Source: Bradyrhizobium sp. 4
Lineage (GTDB): Bacteria > Pseudomonadota > Alphaproteobacteria > Rhizobiales > Xanthobacteraceae
Length of the DNA stretch: 64,000 bases
NCBI RefSeq assembly: GCF_023100905.1
Contig: NZ_CP064686.1
Coordinates: 558,001 to 622,000, forward strand
Direction of reading: 5' to 3'
Every line of letters begins with the position of its first letter. The stretch's first letter is position 1. A model generated the notes under the pieces. The model made no database searches. It was not told the DNA's origin and worked only from the letters and a program-made list of their open reading frames with translations. This document shows positions 16,291 through 25,500 of this stretch, piece after piece. The translations under genes were made by a program, and so were the position numbers.

Positions 16291-16962
16291 ATGAACGCTC
16301 CCTCGACCCATCTCGTCATTGCCGATGACCATCCATTGTTCCGCGCCGCGCTGCGGCAGGCGGTGGCGGGCGTCCTGAGCTCGGCCAAGATCGACGAGGC
16401 TGGATCGTTCGAGGATTTGACCAAGCTTTTGGAACAGACCTCCGACGTCGACCTTATCCTGCTCGACCTCTCAATGCCCGGGATCTCCGGCTTTTCAGGC
16501 CTGATCTATCTGCGCGCGCAATATCCGGCGATCCCGGTGGTGATCGTCTCCGCTTCCGACGATAGCGCCACGATCCGCCGCTCGCTCGATTTCGGCGCCT
16601 CCGGTTTCATTCCGAAGCGATTCGGCGTCGAGACCTTGCGCGACGCCATCCTCAAGGTGATGGAGGGCGACGTCTGGGTTCCGGCAGACACCGATCTGTC
16701 GGCCGTCGCCGATCCCGACATGACGCGCCTGCGCGACCGGCTGGTGACGCTGACGCCGCAGCAGGTCCGGGTCCTGATGATGCTGTCGGAGGGGTTGCTC
16801 AACAAGCAGATCGCCTATGAGCTTGGCGTCTCCGAGGCCACCATCAAGGCGCATGTCTCGGCGATCCTGCAAAAGCTCGGCGTCGAAAGCCGGACCCAAG
16901 CCGTGATCGCCGCCGCGAAGATCGCCGGCGGCCAATGGAAGCAGGGCACCCAGACGGGGTGA
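16291..16962 (+). CDS. Response regulator, LuxR/NarL family (orphan)
   Basis: This encodes 223 residues starting at MNAPSTHLVIADDHP; the upstream frame is open but lacks coding character. The receiver domain has the acidic pair DD in IADDHPLF, the phosphoacceptor Asp in LILLDLSMPG (near residue 57), and an Arg in the GFIPKRFGVE segment next to the conserved Lys. The LuxR-type helix-turn-helix (LTPQQVRVLMMLSEGLLNKQIAYELGVSEATIKAHVSAIL) is canonical. No kinase gene is adjacent, so its partner is elsewhere; it faces away from the MHS transporter gene. Confidence 0.9.
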   Translation: MNAPSTHLVIADDHPLFRAALRQAVAGVLSSAKIDEAGSFEDLTKLLEQTSDVDLILLDLSMPGISGFSGLIYLRAQYPAIPVVIVSASDDSATIRRSLDFGASGFIPKRFGVETLRDAILKVMEGDVWVPADTDLSAVADPDMTRLRDRLVTLTPQQVRVLMMLSEGLLNKQIAYELGVSEATIKAHVSAILQKLGVESRTQAVIAAAKIAGGQWKQGTQTG

Positions 16963-17362
16963 GTATGGAGCGAGCGTCCCGTAGCCCGGATGCGCTCGCT
17001 GTGTCGCCCTTCTGTCAGTCCGCGCTCGCAAAAATATTCCACTTTACCGAAATTCGGTTTTGACGTATGTGTCGGCCATCCCGGCTCATTCTTGAGGGGC
17101 GATCTTGTGGTCGTCATGTTCGCGAGCCGGACTTGCGGTGGACGCGGCAGCGTTTGGGTGCGAGAGGCTAAGGGCAGGGCGGATTGCTCTCCGTGAGCCC
17201 AAGGCTGCGTTCCGACGAGCGGCGCTGCTAGGCTTCGACGGTGCGCTGCAGAGCCGGGGCCCATGTCGCTGCATTGTACCGTGTCGCTTGTGGATCCCGG
17301 CTCTGCGCAGCAGCGCAAGAGCCTTGCAGTGCGCCCGGGACACGAGCGGCACCGAGTCCGCG
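16963..17362. other. 400-bp intergenic region between convergent genes with repeat debris
   Basis: No gene is supported. The right half carries a dispersed palindrome (17249-17305) and surrounding sequence that looks like a degenerate Bradyrhizobium repeat cluster. Several short open frames here have no recognisable content. Confidence 0.55.
17249..17305. repeat. Palindromic element CAGAGCCGGG...CCCGGCTCTG
   Basis: A perfect 10-bp inverted repeat (17249-17258 and 17296-17305) with a 37-base spacer, followed by GCGCAGCAGCGC and a CCCGGGACACGAG block. I recognise this as a dispersed intergenic element of Bradyrhizobium and Rhodopseudomonas. Confidence 0.6.
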
Positions 17363-20203
17363 TCATAATGTTTGCAACAACTTGTCGGCGGCCCGGATAT
17401 CCGCTGTCTCCGAGCCCGCGGCGAAGCCTTCATACGCAGATTGAAGCCACCGCCTCGCTTCCTCGCGCCGGCCGCGTTCGGCAAGGAGACCGGCGAGATC
17501 GATCGCGGCCCGCAGCTCCCAGGCTTTGGCGCCTTTGCGACGACTCAATTCCAGTGATTGGACGAAGTGGGCTTCTGCTTGATCAGCGTCGGGCTTGGGC
17601 CTCGCCAAGAGAACCCTTCCCTTCATGCGCAGCAGCTCGGGCATGTACAGATGATCGCCGCTTTGCTCGACGAGGCGGATCGCATCGTCGATCAGGGACG
17701 CACTCCGCTCGATCTGCCCAAGCGCCATCAAGCCCTGAACAAGCGCGATGTTGAACGTCGTGGTGAGCAGCTCGTAGCCGGCATCGTGGAGCTCACGCAG
17801 ACACGTCCCGATCGTCTCGACGCCTTCGGCGGCATGGCCGCGCCGGATCGCCAGTTCGCCTCTGACGCCGCGGCCTACCGCAAGATAGGGGCCCATGGAG
17901 CGCGATTCGGCATGGGCGATGAAGCGGTCGATGTTCTCTTCCGCGGCATCGAGGTCTCCGCTCCAGAGATCGATCGAGACCGCCCAGATCAACGCAATGC
18001 AGAGCGTGATCGGATGGTCCATCTGCGCGGCCTCGACGACCGTCTGTCGGGCCAGTTGCAGCGCATCCGCGGGGCGGCCCTGCAACCAGAACTCGCGCGC
18101 GAGCGAGATGCCGGTCCGGTTGCGGTGATCGAAGCCGTAGACGGTGCTGATCCGTTCCGTGCCCGGCCCATGCCAGGCGGCCTCCAGCATCGTCAGCGCG
18201 TCGCGATGCTCGCCGGCAAGATGCAAGGAGACACCGAGGAGCGAATGGGCGAGGGCGAGGGAGGCGGCCCCGCCGAGTGTCCCGGCGACCGTAAGGCTTT
18301 GCTGCGCATAGCCGAGCGCGGCGTCGAACTGTCCCATGCGCTCGTGGAAGATATGCATGCGCCCGAGCAGCTGGAGCTGGTTCGGCGCGTCGCCGCGCGC
18401 CTCGGCGATCGCAAGGCTCCGGCTCAACGCGGCACGCGCCGCTTCGCTGCCGCCGCGCGTGAACATCAAGGTCAGTCCGAGAGCGGCCTGGATGTGCATT
18501 TCCTCGGCGCCGCCGCGCGAGGAGGGATCGATCGCAAGCAGCGCCCGTTCAGACCAGCGCCGGCACTCGACCAGCAACGACATCGCGAGAAAAATTGGCG
18601 CTGCAGCTGCGGCCAGTGCAATGCCGATGCTGGCATCGCCGTCCGTGCCAAAACACCAGTCCAGCGCCGCGCGCACGTTGTGAAGCGCGGAGAAGTGGAT
18701 CGCGCGCTCGTCGGCGCTCGGCACCGTGGCCCACGTCGTGCCGGCCTGCTCCAGCCATTGCCGGTAATAGGTCGCATGCCGGGCGGCGAGCGCCGCGTCA
18801 TCAGGCTCGATCTCGAGCAGATAGGCGCGCGTCGTGTCGAGCAGACGGTAACGCATCATGGCGCCGATCGGCCGCGCCGCGACCATCGACTTGGCCACCA
18901 GGCCGTCGATGGCGTCGAACAGGCGGGAGCGGTCGACACGTTCGTCCGGCACGATCTCGAGTGCGGCGTCGATGGTGAAGTGACCGGCGAAAACCGCGAG
19001 CCTGCGTAGCACGAGGCGTTCGATGTCGGACAAGAGCCCGTAGCTCCATGCCAGCGTCGCCTGCAACGTCTTTTGTCGCGGCGGCGCCGTGCGCTGGCCC
19101 TGCCAGAGCAGATTGAGGCGCTCGTCGAGCAGTGCTGCGGTCTGCTCCAGGCCGTAGGCTTCGACGCGGCCGGCGGCGAGTTCGATCGCCAGCGCCATGC
19201 CGTCGAGCTTGCGGCAGATCCCGGCGACGATCGCGGCATTGGCATCGTCGAGCGCGATCTGCGCGCCGCCGGCCGTGGCACGTTCGAGGAAGAGTTGAAG
19301 CGCGGGATAAGTCTGCGCAGCGGCCGCCGTCAGCCCAGGATTGTCGGGCGGAACGGCGAGCGGCGCCAAGCGATAGACCTGCTCACCCTCGACCCGCAGG
19401 GCTTCGCGGCTCGTCGCCAGGATATGGACATGCGGTGCGGCGTGGAAGATGTCGGCGGCCAGCGGCGCCGCCGTGGCGATGACGTGTTCGCAATTGTCGA
19501 GGATCAGCAGCATCCGTTTGTCCCTGAGATGCGCGAGCAGCGCAGGCAGGGGATCCTCGGTTTGCGCCGGCAAGCCCAGCATCAGCAGGATCGAGGTGAT
19601 CACGAGATCGGGATCGCTCAGCGCGGCAAGATCGACGAAATGTGCGGCGTCGGAAAATGTCGCGAGCAGATCGTGAGCAATCGCAACCGCAACGGCGGTC
19701 TTGCCGACACCGCCCGGGCCGGTGATCGTGACGAAGCGGGAGCCGACGAGCCTGTCGTAGACGGCGGCGACCGCATCGTCGCGCCCGACCATCCGTTGCA
19801 GCCGGTTCGGCAGTTTGACGGGCGGCAATTCCGTTCGCGCGGCGGTGCGCCGCTCTGCCGGGATATTCACCTGCGAGATTAGCGCCACGAAGCAATAGCC
19901 GCGGCCGGAGAGTGTGGTGATGTAGCGGGCACCGTCCTTGCCGTCGCCAAGGGCCTTACGAAGCGCCGCGACGTGAAAGCGGAGATTGGCGTCCTCGACC
20001 GTCATGCCGGGCCACACCAGCGCCATCAGATCATACTTGCTGACGACCTGGTTCGGCCGCGACATCAGTGCGAGCAGCGTGTCGAAGGCCTTTGCGCCGA
20101 GCGGCAGCGCGACGCCATCGCGGGTCACGAGTCTTTCATTTGGCATCACGGTGAATGGCCCAAACGAGAGGGTTCCCGTTGCGGTGTCGGCCGGCTCGGT
20201 CAT
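17363..20203 (-). CDS. Winged-helix transcription regulator with STAND-type NTPase and TPR region
   Basis: This encodes 946 residues from the ATG at 20203, which has an AGGA ribosome site; the frame is open upstream but not coding. An OmpR/CadC-type winged helix (about 10-108, ending in YITTLSGRGYCFVAL) is followed by an NTPase with Walker A GPGGVGKT (about 162-169) and Walker B MLLILDN (about 231-237), then about 500 residues of helical, TPR-like repeats. This layout is that of signal-integrating NTPase regulators in which the repeats sense a ligand. It is divergent from the ohr gene, and the 200-bp gap contains a candidate operator. The function is inferred only from architecture and context. 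Confidence 0.85.
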   Translation of the reverse strand: MTEPADTATGTLSFGPFTVMPNERLVTRDGVALPLGAKAFDTLLALMSRPNQVVSKYDLMALVWPGMTVEDANLRFHVAALRKALGDGKDGARYITTLSGRGYCFVALISQVNIPAERRTAARTELPPVKLPNRLQRMVGRDDAVAAVYDRLVGSRFVTITGPGGVGKTAVAVAIAHDLLATFSDAAHFVDLAALSDPDLVITSILLMLGLPAQTEDPLPALLAHLRDKRMLLILDNCEHVIATAAPLAADIFHAAPHVHILATSREALRVEGEQVYRLAPLAVPPDNPGLTAAAAQTYPALQLFLERATAGGAQIALDDANAAIVAGICRKLDGMALAIELAAGRVEAYGLEQTAALLDERLNLLWQGQRTAPPRQKTLQATLAWSYGLLSDIERLVLRRLAVFAGHFTIDAALEIVPDERVDRSRLFDAIDGLVAKSMVAARPIGAMMRYRLLDTTRAYLLEIEPDDAALAARHATYYRQWLEQAGTTWATVPSADERAIHFSALHNVRAALDWCFGTDGDASIGIALAAAAAPIFLAMSLLVECRRWSERALLAIDPSSRGGAEEMHIQAALGLTLMFTRGGSEAARAALSRSLAIAEARGDAPNQLQLLGRMHIFHERMGQFDAALGYAQQSLTVAGTLGGAASLALAHSLLGVSLHLAGEHRDALTMLEAAWHGPGTERISTVYGFDHRNRTGISLAREFWLQGRPADALQLARQTVVEAAQMDHPITLCIALIWAVSIDLWSGDLDAAEENIDRFIAHAESRSMGPYLAVGRGVRGELAIRRGHAAEGVETIGTCLRELHDAGYELLTTTFNIALVQGLMALGQIERSASLIDDAIRLVEQSGDHLYMPELLRMKGRVLLARPKPDADQAEAHFVQSLELSRRKGAKAWELRAAIDLAGLLAERGRREEARRWLQSAYEGFAAGSETADIRAADKLLQTL

Positions 20204-20324
20204 GGCGAAATCCTGATCCTTTCGAACGGACCGGATAGCCAGATGACCGCAATCCGGCAAGACCGTTCCCCGCGTCGCGATCAGACTGCGGTTGCAGGCC
20301 TCTGTGAGGCGCGCGAGCGGAGAC

Positions 20325-20341
20325 CTCACAACTTCTCACAA
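20325..20341 (+). promoter_or_regulatory. Direct repeat CTCACAA-N3-CTCACAA, candidate operator
   Basis: Two identical heptamers start at 20325 and 20335, a 10-bp period typical of tandem OmpR-type winged-helix binding. A related inverted heptamer CTGTGAG is at 20302-20308, and ACTTGTG at 20378-20384 mirrors CACAAGT at 20337-20343. All lie in the gap between the winged-helix regulator gene and ohr. The function is inference. Confidence 0.4.
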
Positions 20342-20403
20342 GTCCCAACGGGTGTGTCGCGGCAGCCGCTGCTAGTCACTTGTGCGACGGCAAGGAGACC
20401 TTC

Positions 20404-20823
20404 ATGACCCAGGCGACAAAGTTGCTTTACACGGCCCGGACCCACACCAGCGGCGGGCGACAGGACGGGATATCTCGCAGTTCCGACGGCCGCCTGGATG
20501 TCAAGCTGTCGCCGCCGGGCGGCACCGGCATCGGTACCAATCCCGAGCAATTGTTCGCGGCCGGCTGGTCGGCCTGCTTCGAGGGCGCGATGGAGATCGC
20601 GGCCCGCAAGCGGAAGATCGAGCTCCCCAGGAAATGCGCGATAGATGCGGAGATCGACATGGTGCTCGACGAGGGCGCCTATTCCCTCAGGGCACGCCTC
20701 GATGTCAGCCTGCCCGGCCTCGATCGCGAGATCGCGCGCGGGATCGTCGATGAGGCGCATCAGACCTGTCCCTATTCCAAGGCCGTCCGCGGCAACATCG
20801 ACGTCACGGTCGCGCTGATCTGA
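20404..20823 (+). CDS. ohr: Organic hydroperoxide resistance protein (Ohr/OsmC family)
   Basis: This 139-residue thiol peroxidase reduces organic and fatty-acid hydroperoxides using lipoylated partner proteins. The reactive pair is Cys58 (GWSACFEGAM) and Cys122 (HQTCPYSKAVRGN), with Arg19 and Glu48 at the expected catalytic positions. A third Cys near residue 78 is not conserved in the family. The start at 20404 has GGAG eight bases upstream. It is followed by an alpha/beta hydrolase gene 37 bp downstream, and is divergent from a winged-helix/NTPase regulator rather than from the usual OhrR. Confidence 0.93.
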   Translation: MTQATKLLYTARTHTSGGRQDGISRSSDGRLDVKLSPPGGTGIGTNPEQLFAAGWSACFEGAMEIAARKRKIELPRKCAIDAEIDMVLDEGAYSLRARLDVSLPGLDREIARGIVDEAHQTCPYSKAVRGNIDVTVALI

Positions 20824-20860
20824 CGGCACCACCTCCAACCATCAACAAGGTAGCACCATC

Positions 20861-21892
20861 ATGAAACAGATCATCGACCAGCACCGCCGCCAGTTTTTCG
20901 GCATCGCCGCGGGAACTGTCGCCGCCGGCCTCGGCGTGATCGGCCTCGCCCGCGCCGAATCGGAAGCGCCGCGCTCGGCCGCGACGAATGCGCCGTTCGG
21001 CGCGATCAAGCAGATCGATGCCGGCGTCCTCAACGTCGGCTACGCCGAGGCCGGTCCCGCGAGCGGTCCCGTCGCGATCCTGCTGCACGGCTGGCCCTAC
21101 GACATTCACGCCTTCGTCGACGTCGCGCCGATCCTGGCAAAGGCCGGTTACCGCGTCATCATTCCCTATCTCCGTGGTTACGGCTCGACCCACTTCCTCT
21201 CCGCCGAGACGCCGCGCAACGGCGAACCTGCAGCAATGGCCGTCGACATCATCGCACTGATGGACAAGCTCGACATCAAGAAGGCGGTTGTCGCCGGCTT
21301 CGACTGGGGCGCGCGTACCGCCGACATCATCGCTGCGCTGTGGCCGGATCGCTGTCGTGCGCTGGTGTCGGTCAGCGGCTATCTGATCTCCAGCCAGGCC
21401 GCAGGCAACGCGCCGCTGCCGCCGTCGGCCGAGCTGCAATGGTGGTACCAGTTTTATTTCGCGACCGAGCGCGGCCGCGCCGGATACGAGAAGTACACGC
21501 ATGATTTCGCAAAACTGATCTGGAAGCTGGCTTCGCCGCAGTGGAAGTTCGACGACGCCACTTTCGATCGCAGCGCGGCGGCGCTGGACAACAAGGATCA
21601 CGTCGCGATCACGATCCACAATTACCGCTGGCGGCTCGGGCTCGCCCAGGGTGAAGCGAAATACGAGGAGCTCGAAAAGAAGCTCGCCGCAGCTCCCGTC
21701 ATCAGCGTCCCGGCGATCACGATGGAAGGCGACGCCAACGGCGCGCCGCATCCCGATCCAAGCGCCTATGCTAAGAAATTCTCGGGCCGGTACGACTATC
21801 GCCTGATCACCGGCGGCATCGGCCACAATCTGCCGCAGGAAGCACCGGAAGCCTTTGCCAAGGCCGTGATCGACGCCGTCGGCGGTGCGTGA
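20861..21892 (+). CDS. Tat-exported alpha/beta hydrolase (epoxide hydrolase/dehalogenase-like)
   Basis: This encodes 343 residues. The N terminus has a twin-arginine signal (RRQFFGIAAG, then a hydrophobic stretch to residue 32). The fold shows the oxyanion motif LLHGWPYD, a nucleophile elbow GFDWGA in which Asp replaces Ser as in epoxide hydrolases and haloalkane dehalogenases, and the catalytic His in GGIGHNLPQE near the C terminus. It is probably periplasmic. It lies between ohr and a cytochrome P460-like gene in one orientation, so it may act on oxidised or epoxidised lipids or other organics. The substrate is unknown. Confidence 0.88.
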   Translation: MKQIIDQHRRQFFGIAAGTVAAGLGVIGLARAESEAPRSAATNAPFGAIKQIDAGVLNVGYAEAGPASGPVAILLHGWPYDIHAFVDVAPILAKAGYRVIIPYLRGYGSTHFLSAETPRNGEPAAMAVDIIALMDKLDIKKAVVAGFDWGARTADIIAALWPDRCRALVSVSGYLISSQAAGNAPLPPSAELQWWYQFYFATERGRAGYEKYTHDFAKLIWKLASPQWKFDDATFDRSAAALDNKDHVAITIHNYRWRLGLAQGEAKYEELEKKLAAAPVISVPAITMEGDANGAPHPDPSAYAKKFSGRYDYRLITGGIGHNLPQEAPEAFAKAVIDAVGGA

Positions 21893-21965
21893 GGATTTTG
21901 GCAGCACCTCGGTCCGGCAAGGCCGGGCCCAGGCCTGATATGCGATCGCAGCTCAGTGAGGCGTC

Positions 21966-22517
21966 ATGACGACAATGAAATCTGAAAAGTCAAAATTTCC
22001 ATCGTCTACGACGATGATCGTGCTGGCCGTGCTCCTCCTCGTCGTTGTCCTGACCTGCGTGCCGTATCTGGTCACGATCGCTTTCGCGCAGGGCGAGGCC
22101 GATGCCTCGCCGATCTTCGGCGTCACTGTCCCGGAAGGCTACAAGCAGTGGGAGCTGATCGCGCCGGCCGAAGAGGCGGCTCCCCTGGACGAGCTGCGTG
22201 CCGTCGTCGGCAACAGCACCGCGATCGATGCCTATCAAGGCGGCAAGCTTCCGTTCCCGGACGGCACAATTCTGGTCAAACGCGCCTGGAAGCGGAAGCA
22301 ATCCCCCGAATTTGCGTCCGCGACGATTCCCGGTGAGGCCACCACCGTCCAGGTGATGGTCAAGGATACCAGAAAATATGCCTCGACCGGCGGCTGGGGA
22401 TTTGGTCGCTTCGTCAACGGCAGGCCGGTCGACGAGGCTCAGCATCGCACCTGCTTCGCCTGCCACGAAGCTCGTGTGAAGAGCCGCGACTACGTGTTTA
22501 CGAGGGTTGCGCCCTGA
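21966..22517 (+). CDS. Cytochrome P460 family protein with c-type heme motif
   Basis: This encodes 183 residues. An N-terminal hydrophobic helix (about residues 17-41) is probably an uncleaved membrane anchor or signal. The body matches cytochrome P460, with FGVTVPEGYKQWELIAP near the start and the heme attachment motif CFACH at 163-167 near the C terminus. P460 proteins carry an unusual cross-linked heme in the hydroxylamine- or NO-converting members; related proteins lacking the cross-link bind small molecules. The key lysine cannot be assigned without alignment. It is convergent with the hybrid kinase gene, only 10 bp away. Confidence 0.85.
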   Translation: MTTMKSEKSKFPSSTTMIVLAVLLLVVVLTCVPYLVTIAFAQGEADASPIFGVTVPEGYKQWELIAPAEEAAPLDELRAVVGNSTAIDAYQGGKLPFPDGTILVKRAWKRKQSPEFASATIPGEATTVQVMVKDTRKYASTGGWGFGRFVNGRPVDEAQHRTCFACHEARVKSRDYVFTRVAP

Positions 22518-22527
22518 GAGCGGAGGC

Positions 22528-25500
22528 TCACTCCGCCGCCACCATCTGCTGCGTGCGCCACTGGCCGAGCAGGGCGCGGAGCGAAGCCGGCTTGACCGGC
22601 TTGTTGAGCACCGCGACCTTTTCGTCGCGCGCCGCCATTTGCACGGCGGGGCTGCGGTCGGCGGTGATGAGGATCGCGGGAATGCCGTCACCGAAGCGGC
22701 GGCGGATGTCGCGGATCGCGGCGATGCCGTTGCCGCGGTCGAGATGGTAGTCGACCAGCAGGCCGGTCACGCGGCGGCCGGCAGTTTCGATCGCGGCGAT
22801 CGCGCCCTCGGGATCGGCGACCGCGATCACTTCGGCGTCCCACGCCTTCAGTAGTGTGCGCATGCCGTCGAGGATCGCGGCGTCGTTCTCGATGCAGACG
22901 ATCAGGGTCCCCGAGATCGAGGTGCGTGCGAGCGGCGTTGCGCTGGTCACGGCCGCGGTGTGGGTGATCGCCTTCGCCGTCGGCACCGTCACGGAAAAAA
23001 CCGAGCCGCCGCCGACATTGGAATCGATGGCGATGCCGTGCTTGAGCACGCGCGCCAACCGCTCGACGATCGACAGGCCAAGGCCGAGGCCGCGGGCGAT
23101 CCGCGCGCCCTGCTCGAGGCGGTGGAATTCCTTGAAGATCTCGCCGCGCTTGACCGTCGGGATGCCGACGCCGGTGTCGTAGACGCAGATCTTGAGCGAG
23201 GCGCCATGGCGGCGGCAGCCGACCAGGACGCGCCCGCGCGGGGTATATTTGATCGCGTTGGAGATCAGGTTCTGGAGCAGCCGTCGCAGCAGGAGACGAT
23301 CCGACTCGACGGGCAGCGAGCACGGCACGAAGACGAGCGCCAGATTCTTGGCGCGTGCGATCGGAGCGAACTCGATCTCCAGCGAGCGCATCAGATCGGC
23401 CATCTTGAAGCTCGAGATCGAGGTCGTCATCGCGCCGGCGTCGAGCCTGGAGATGTCGAGCAGCGCGCCGAGGATCTCCTCGATCGCCTGAAGCGATTCG
23501 TCGATGTTCTCGACCAGCCGTGTCTCCTCGCCGCTGTGCTGGCGCTCCACCAGGCTCGTGACATAGAGCCGCGCCGCGTTCAGCGGCTGGAGAATGTCGT
23601 GGCTGGCGGCGGCGAGAAAGCGCGTCTTGGAGATGCTGGCGTCTTCGGCCGCGCTCTTGGCCAACGCCAGCTCGGAATTCAGCCGGGTCAGCTCCTCGGT
23701 GCGGTCGCGCACCCGCTTTTCCAGTGTCGCATTGGCCCGCTCCAGCGCTTCGGCCGCCTCGAACGTGGGCGTGACGTCGGTGAAGGTGATGACGAAGCCG
23801 CCGCCGGGCATGCGGTTGGTCAAGATTTCGATCACCATGTGGCGGTCGGGCAGGCGCTCGAGATAAGGCTCGCCGTCGGTGGTGTAAGCCACCAGCCGGC
23901 GCTCCAGCATGGCCTCGCGCTCGATCGGATCGGCCGGCTCGCTCACGCCCATGAATTCCAGGATTTCACGCAACGGTGTGCCGAACTGGATGAAATGCGG
24001 GGGAACGTTGAGGAGATCGCCGAACTGCCGGTTCGAGCAGATCAGTTGCAGATCGGCATCGAACACCGCGATGCCCTGGCGCACATGGTTGAGCGCGGTC
24101 TGGAGGATCTCGCGGTTGAAGTGTAGCGCCGCATGGGAATCGTCCAGCAGTTTTAGCGCCGCCTTGGCGGAGACCGTCCGCTTGCGCAGCAGTAGCGACA
24201 TCACCAGACGCGATGAGGCCGCACCGATCGAGGAGGCGATCAGGTGCTCGGCGTGCTGCAGCAGCTCGAAATCGGCGGGCGCCCCGGACTCCAGCCGCAC
24301 ATTGCGCCGCGCGGAGAATGCCTCGAAGGAATGCCGCGCCCGGTCAGGCCCGAGATATTGCGCCACCGTGGTCTGGATGTCCTGCACCGTGACGGTGGTG
24401 CGCCAGCGCCGGAAGCTCGGGGAGATCGGCGCGAGCGTGTTGGGGACGAACAGATCGGCTTGCACCAGCTCGATCGAAGACGGCCGGCGCGCCAGCGACA
24501 GCAGCACATAGGTGAGGATGTTGAGCGACAGCGACCAGACCACGCCGTGCATCAGCGGCGGCAAATCGGCGCCGAACAGCGCCTGCGGCCGCAGCGCCTC
24601 GATCCCGAACGGGCCGTGCTGGAGCAGCAGGATGCCCGCCGTCGAGGTATCCATGAAGCTCGGGATGAACAGCGTGTAGAGCCACACCGCAAAGCCGACC
24701 AGCATGCCGCCGATCGCGCCGCGCGCGGTCGCTCGCCGCCACAGCAATCCGCCGAAGAAGCTTGGTGCAAGCTGGGCGATGGCGGCAAAAGACAGGAGCC
24801 CGATCGCCGCGAGCTGGGTGTTGCCGAGCGCGCGGTAGTAGAAATAGGCCATCACCATGATGGCGAAGATCGCGAGCCGGCGCGAGCGCAGCAGGAAGTC
24901 GCTGAAATCGGCGCCGCCGGTGCGCCCCTCGGGCCGTCGTTGCAGCACCAGGGGCACCACGAGATCGTTCGAGACCATGATGGAGAGCGCGACGCATTCG
25001 ACGATCACCATCGCGGTCGCCGCCGACAGCCCGCCGACGAAGACGGCGACGCTGAGCAGATCCGCGCCGCCCTCCATCGGCAGCGCCAGCACGTACATGT
25101 CAGGATCGGCGGCGCCGAACGGGAAGCTGACGAGGCCGGCGAACGCGATCGGGATCACGAACAGATTGATGGCGACGAGATAGAGCGGAAACAGCCAGCG
25201 CGCGCGGCCGACCTCGGCGTCCGAGGAATTCTCCACCACGCTGACGTGGAACTGGCGCGGCAGCAGCATGATCGCGCACAGCGACAGCAGCGTCATGGTC
25301 AGGAAGTTGCCGATCGACGGCGCATAGTTGATGACGCGCACCGCCTCCGGTGTCTTCATCGCGCGCTCGATCAGTTCGTGCGGCGAGAACATCCAGAACG
25401 TGACAAAGATGCCCGCGGCGAGGAAGGCGACGAGCTTGATGATGGATTCGGTTGCGACCGCCAGCATCAGGCCGTGCTGGTGCTCGGTGGCGTCCGTCTG

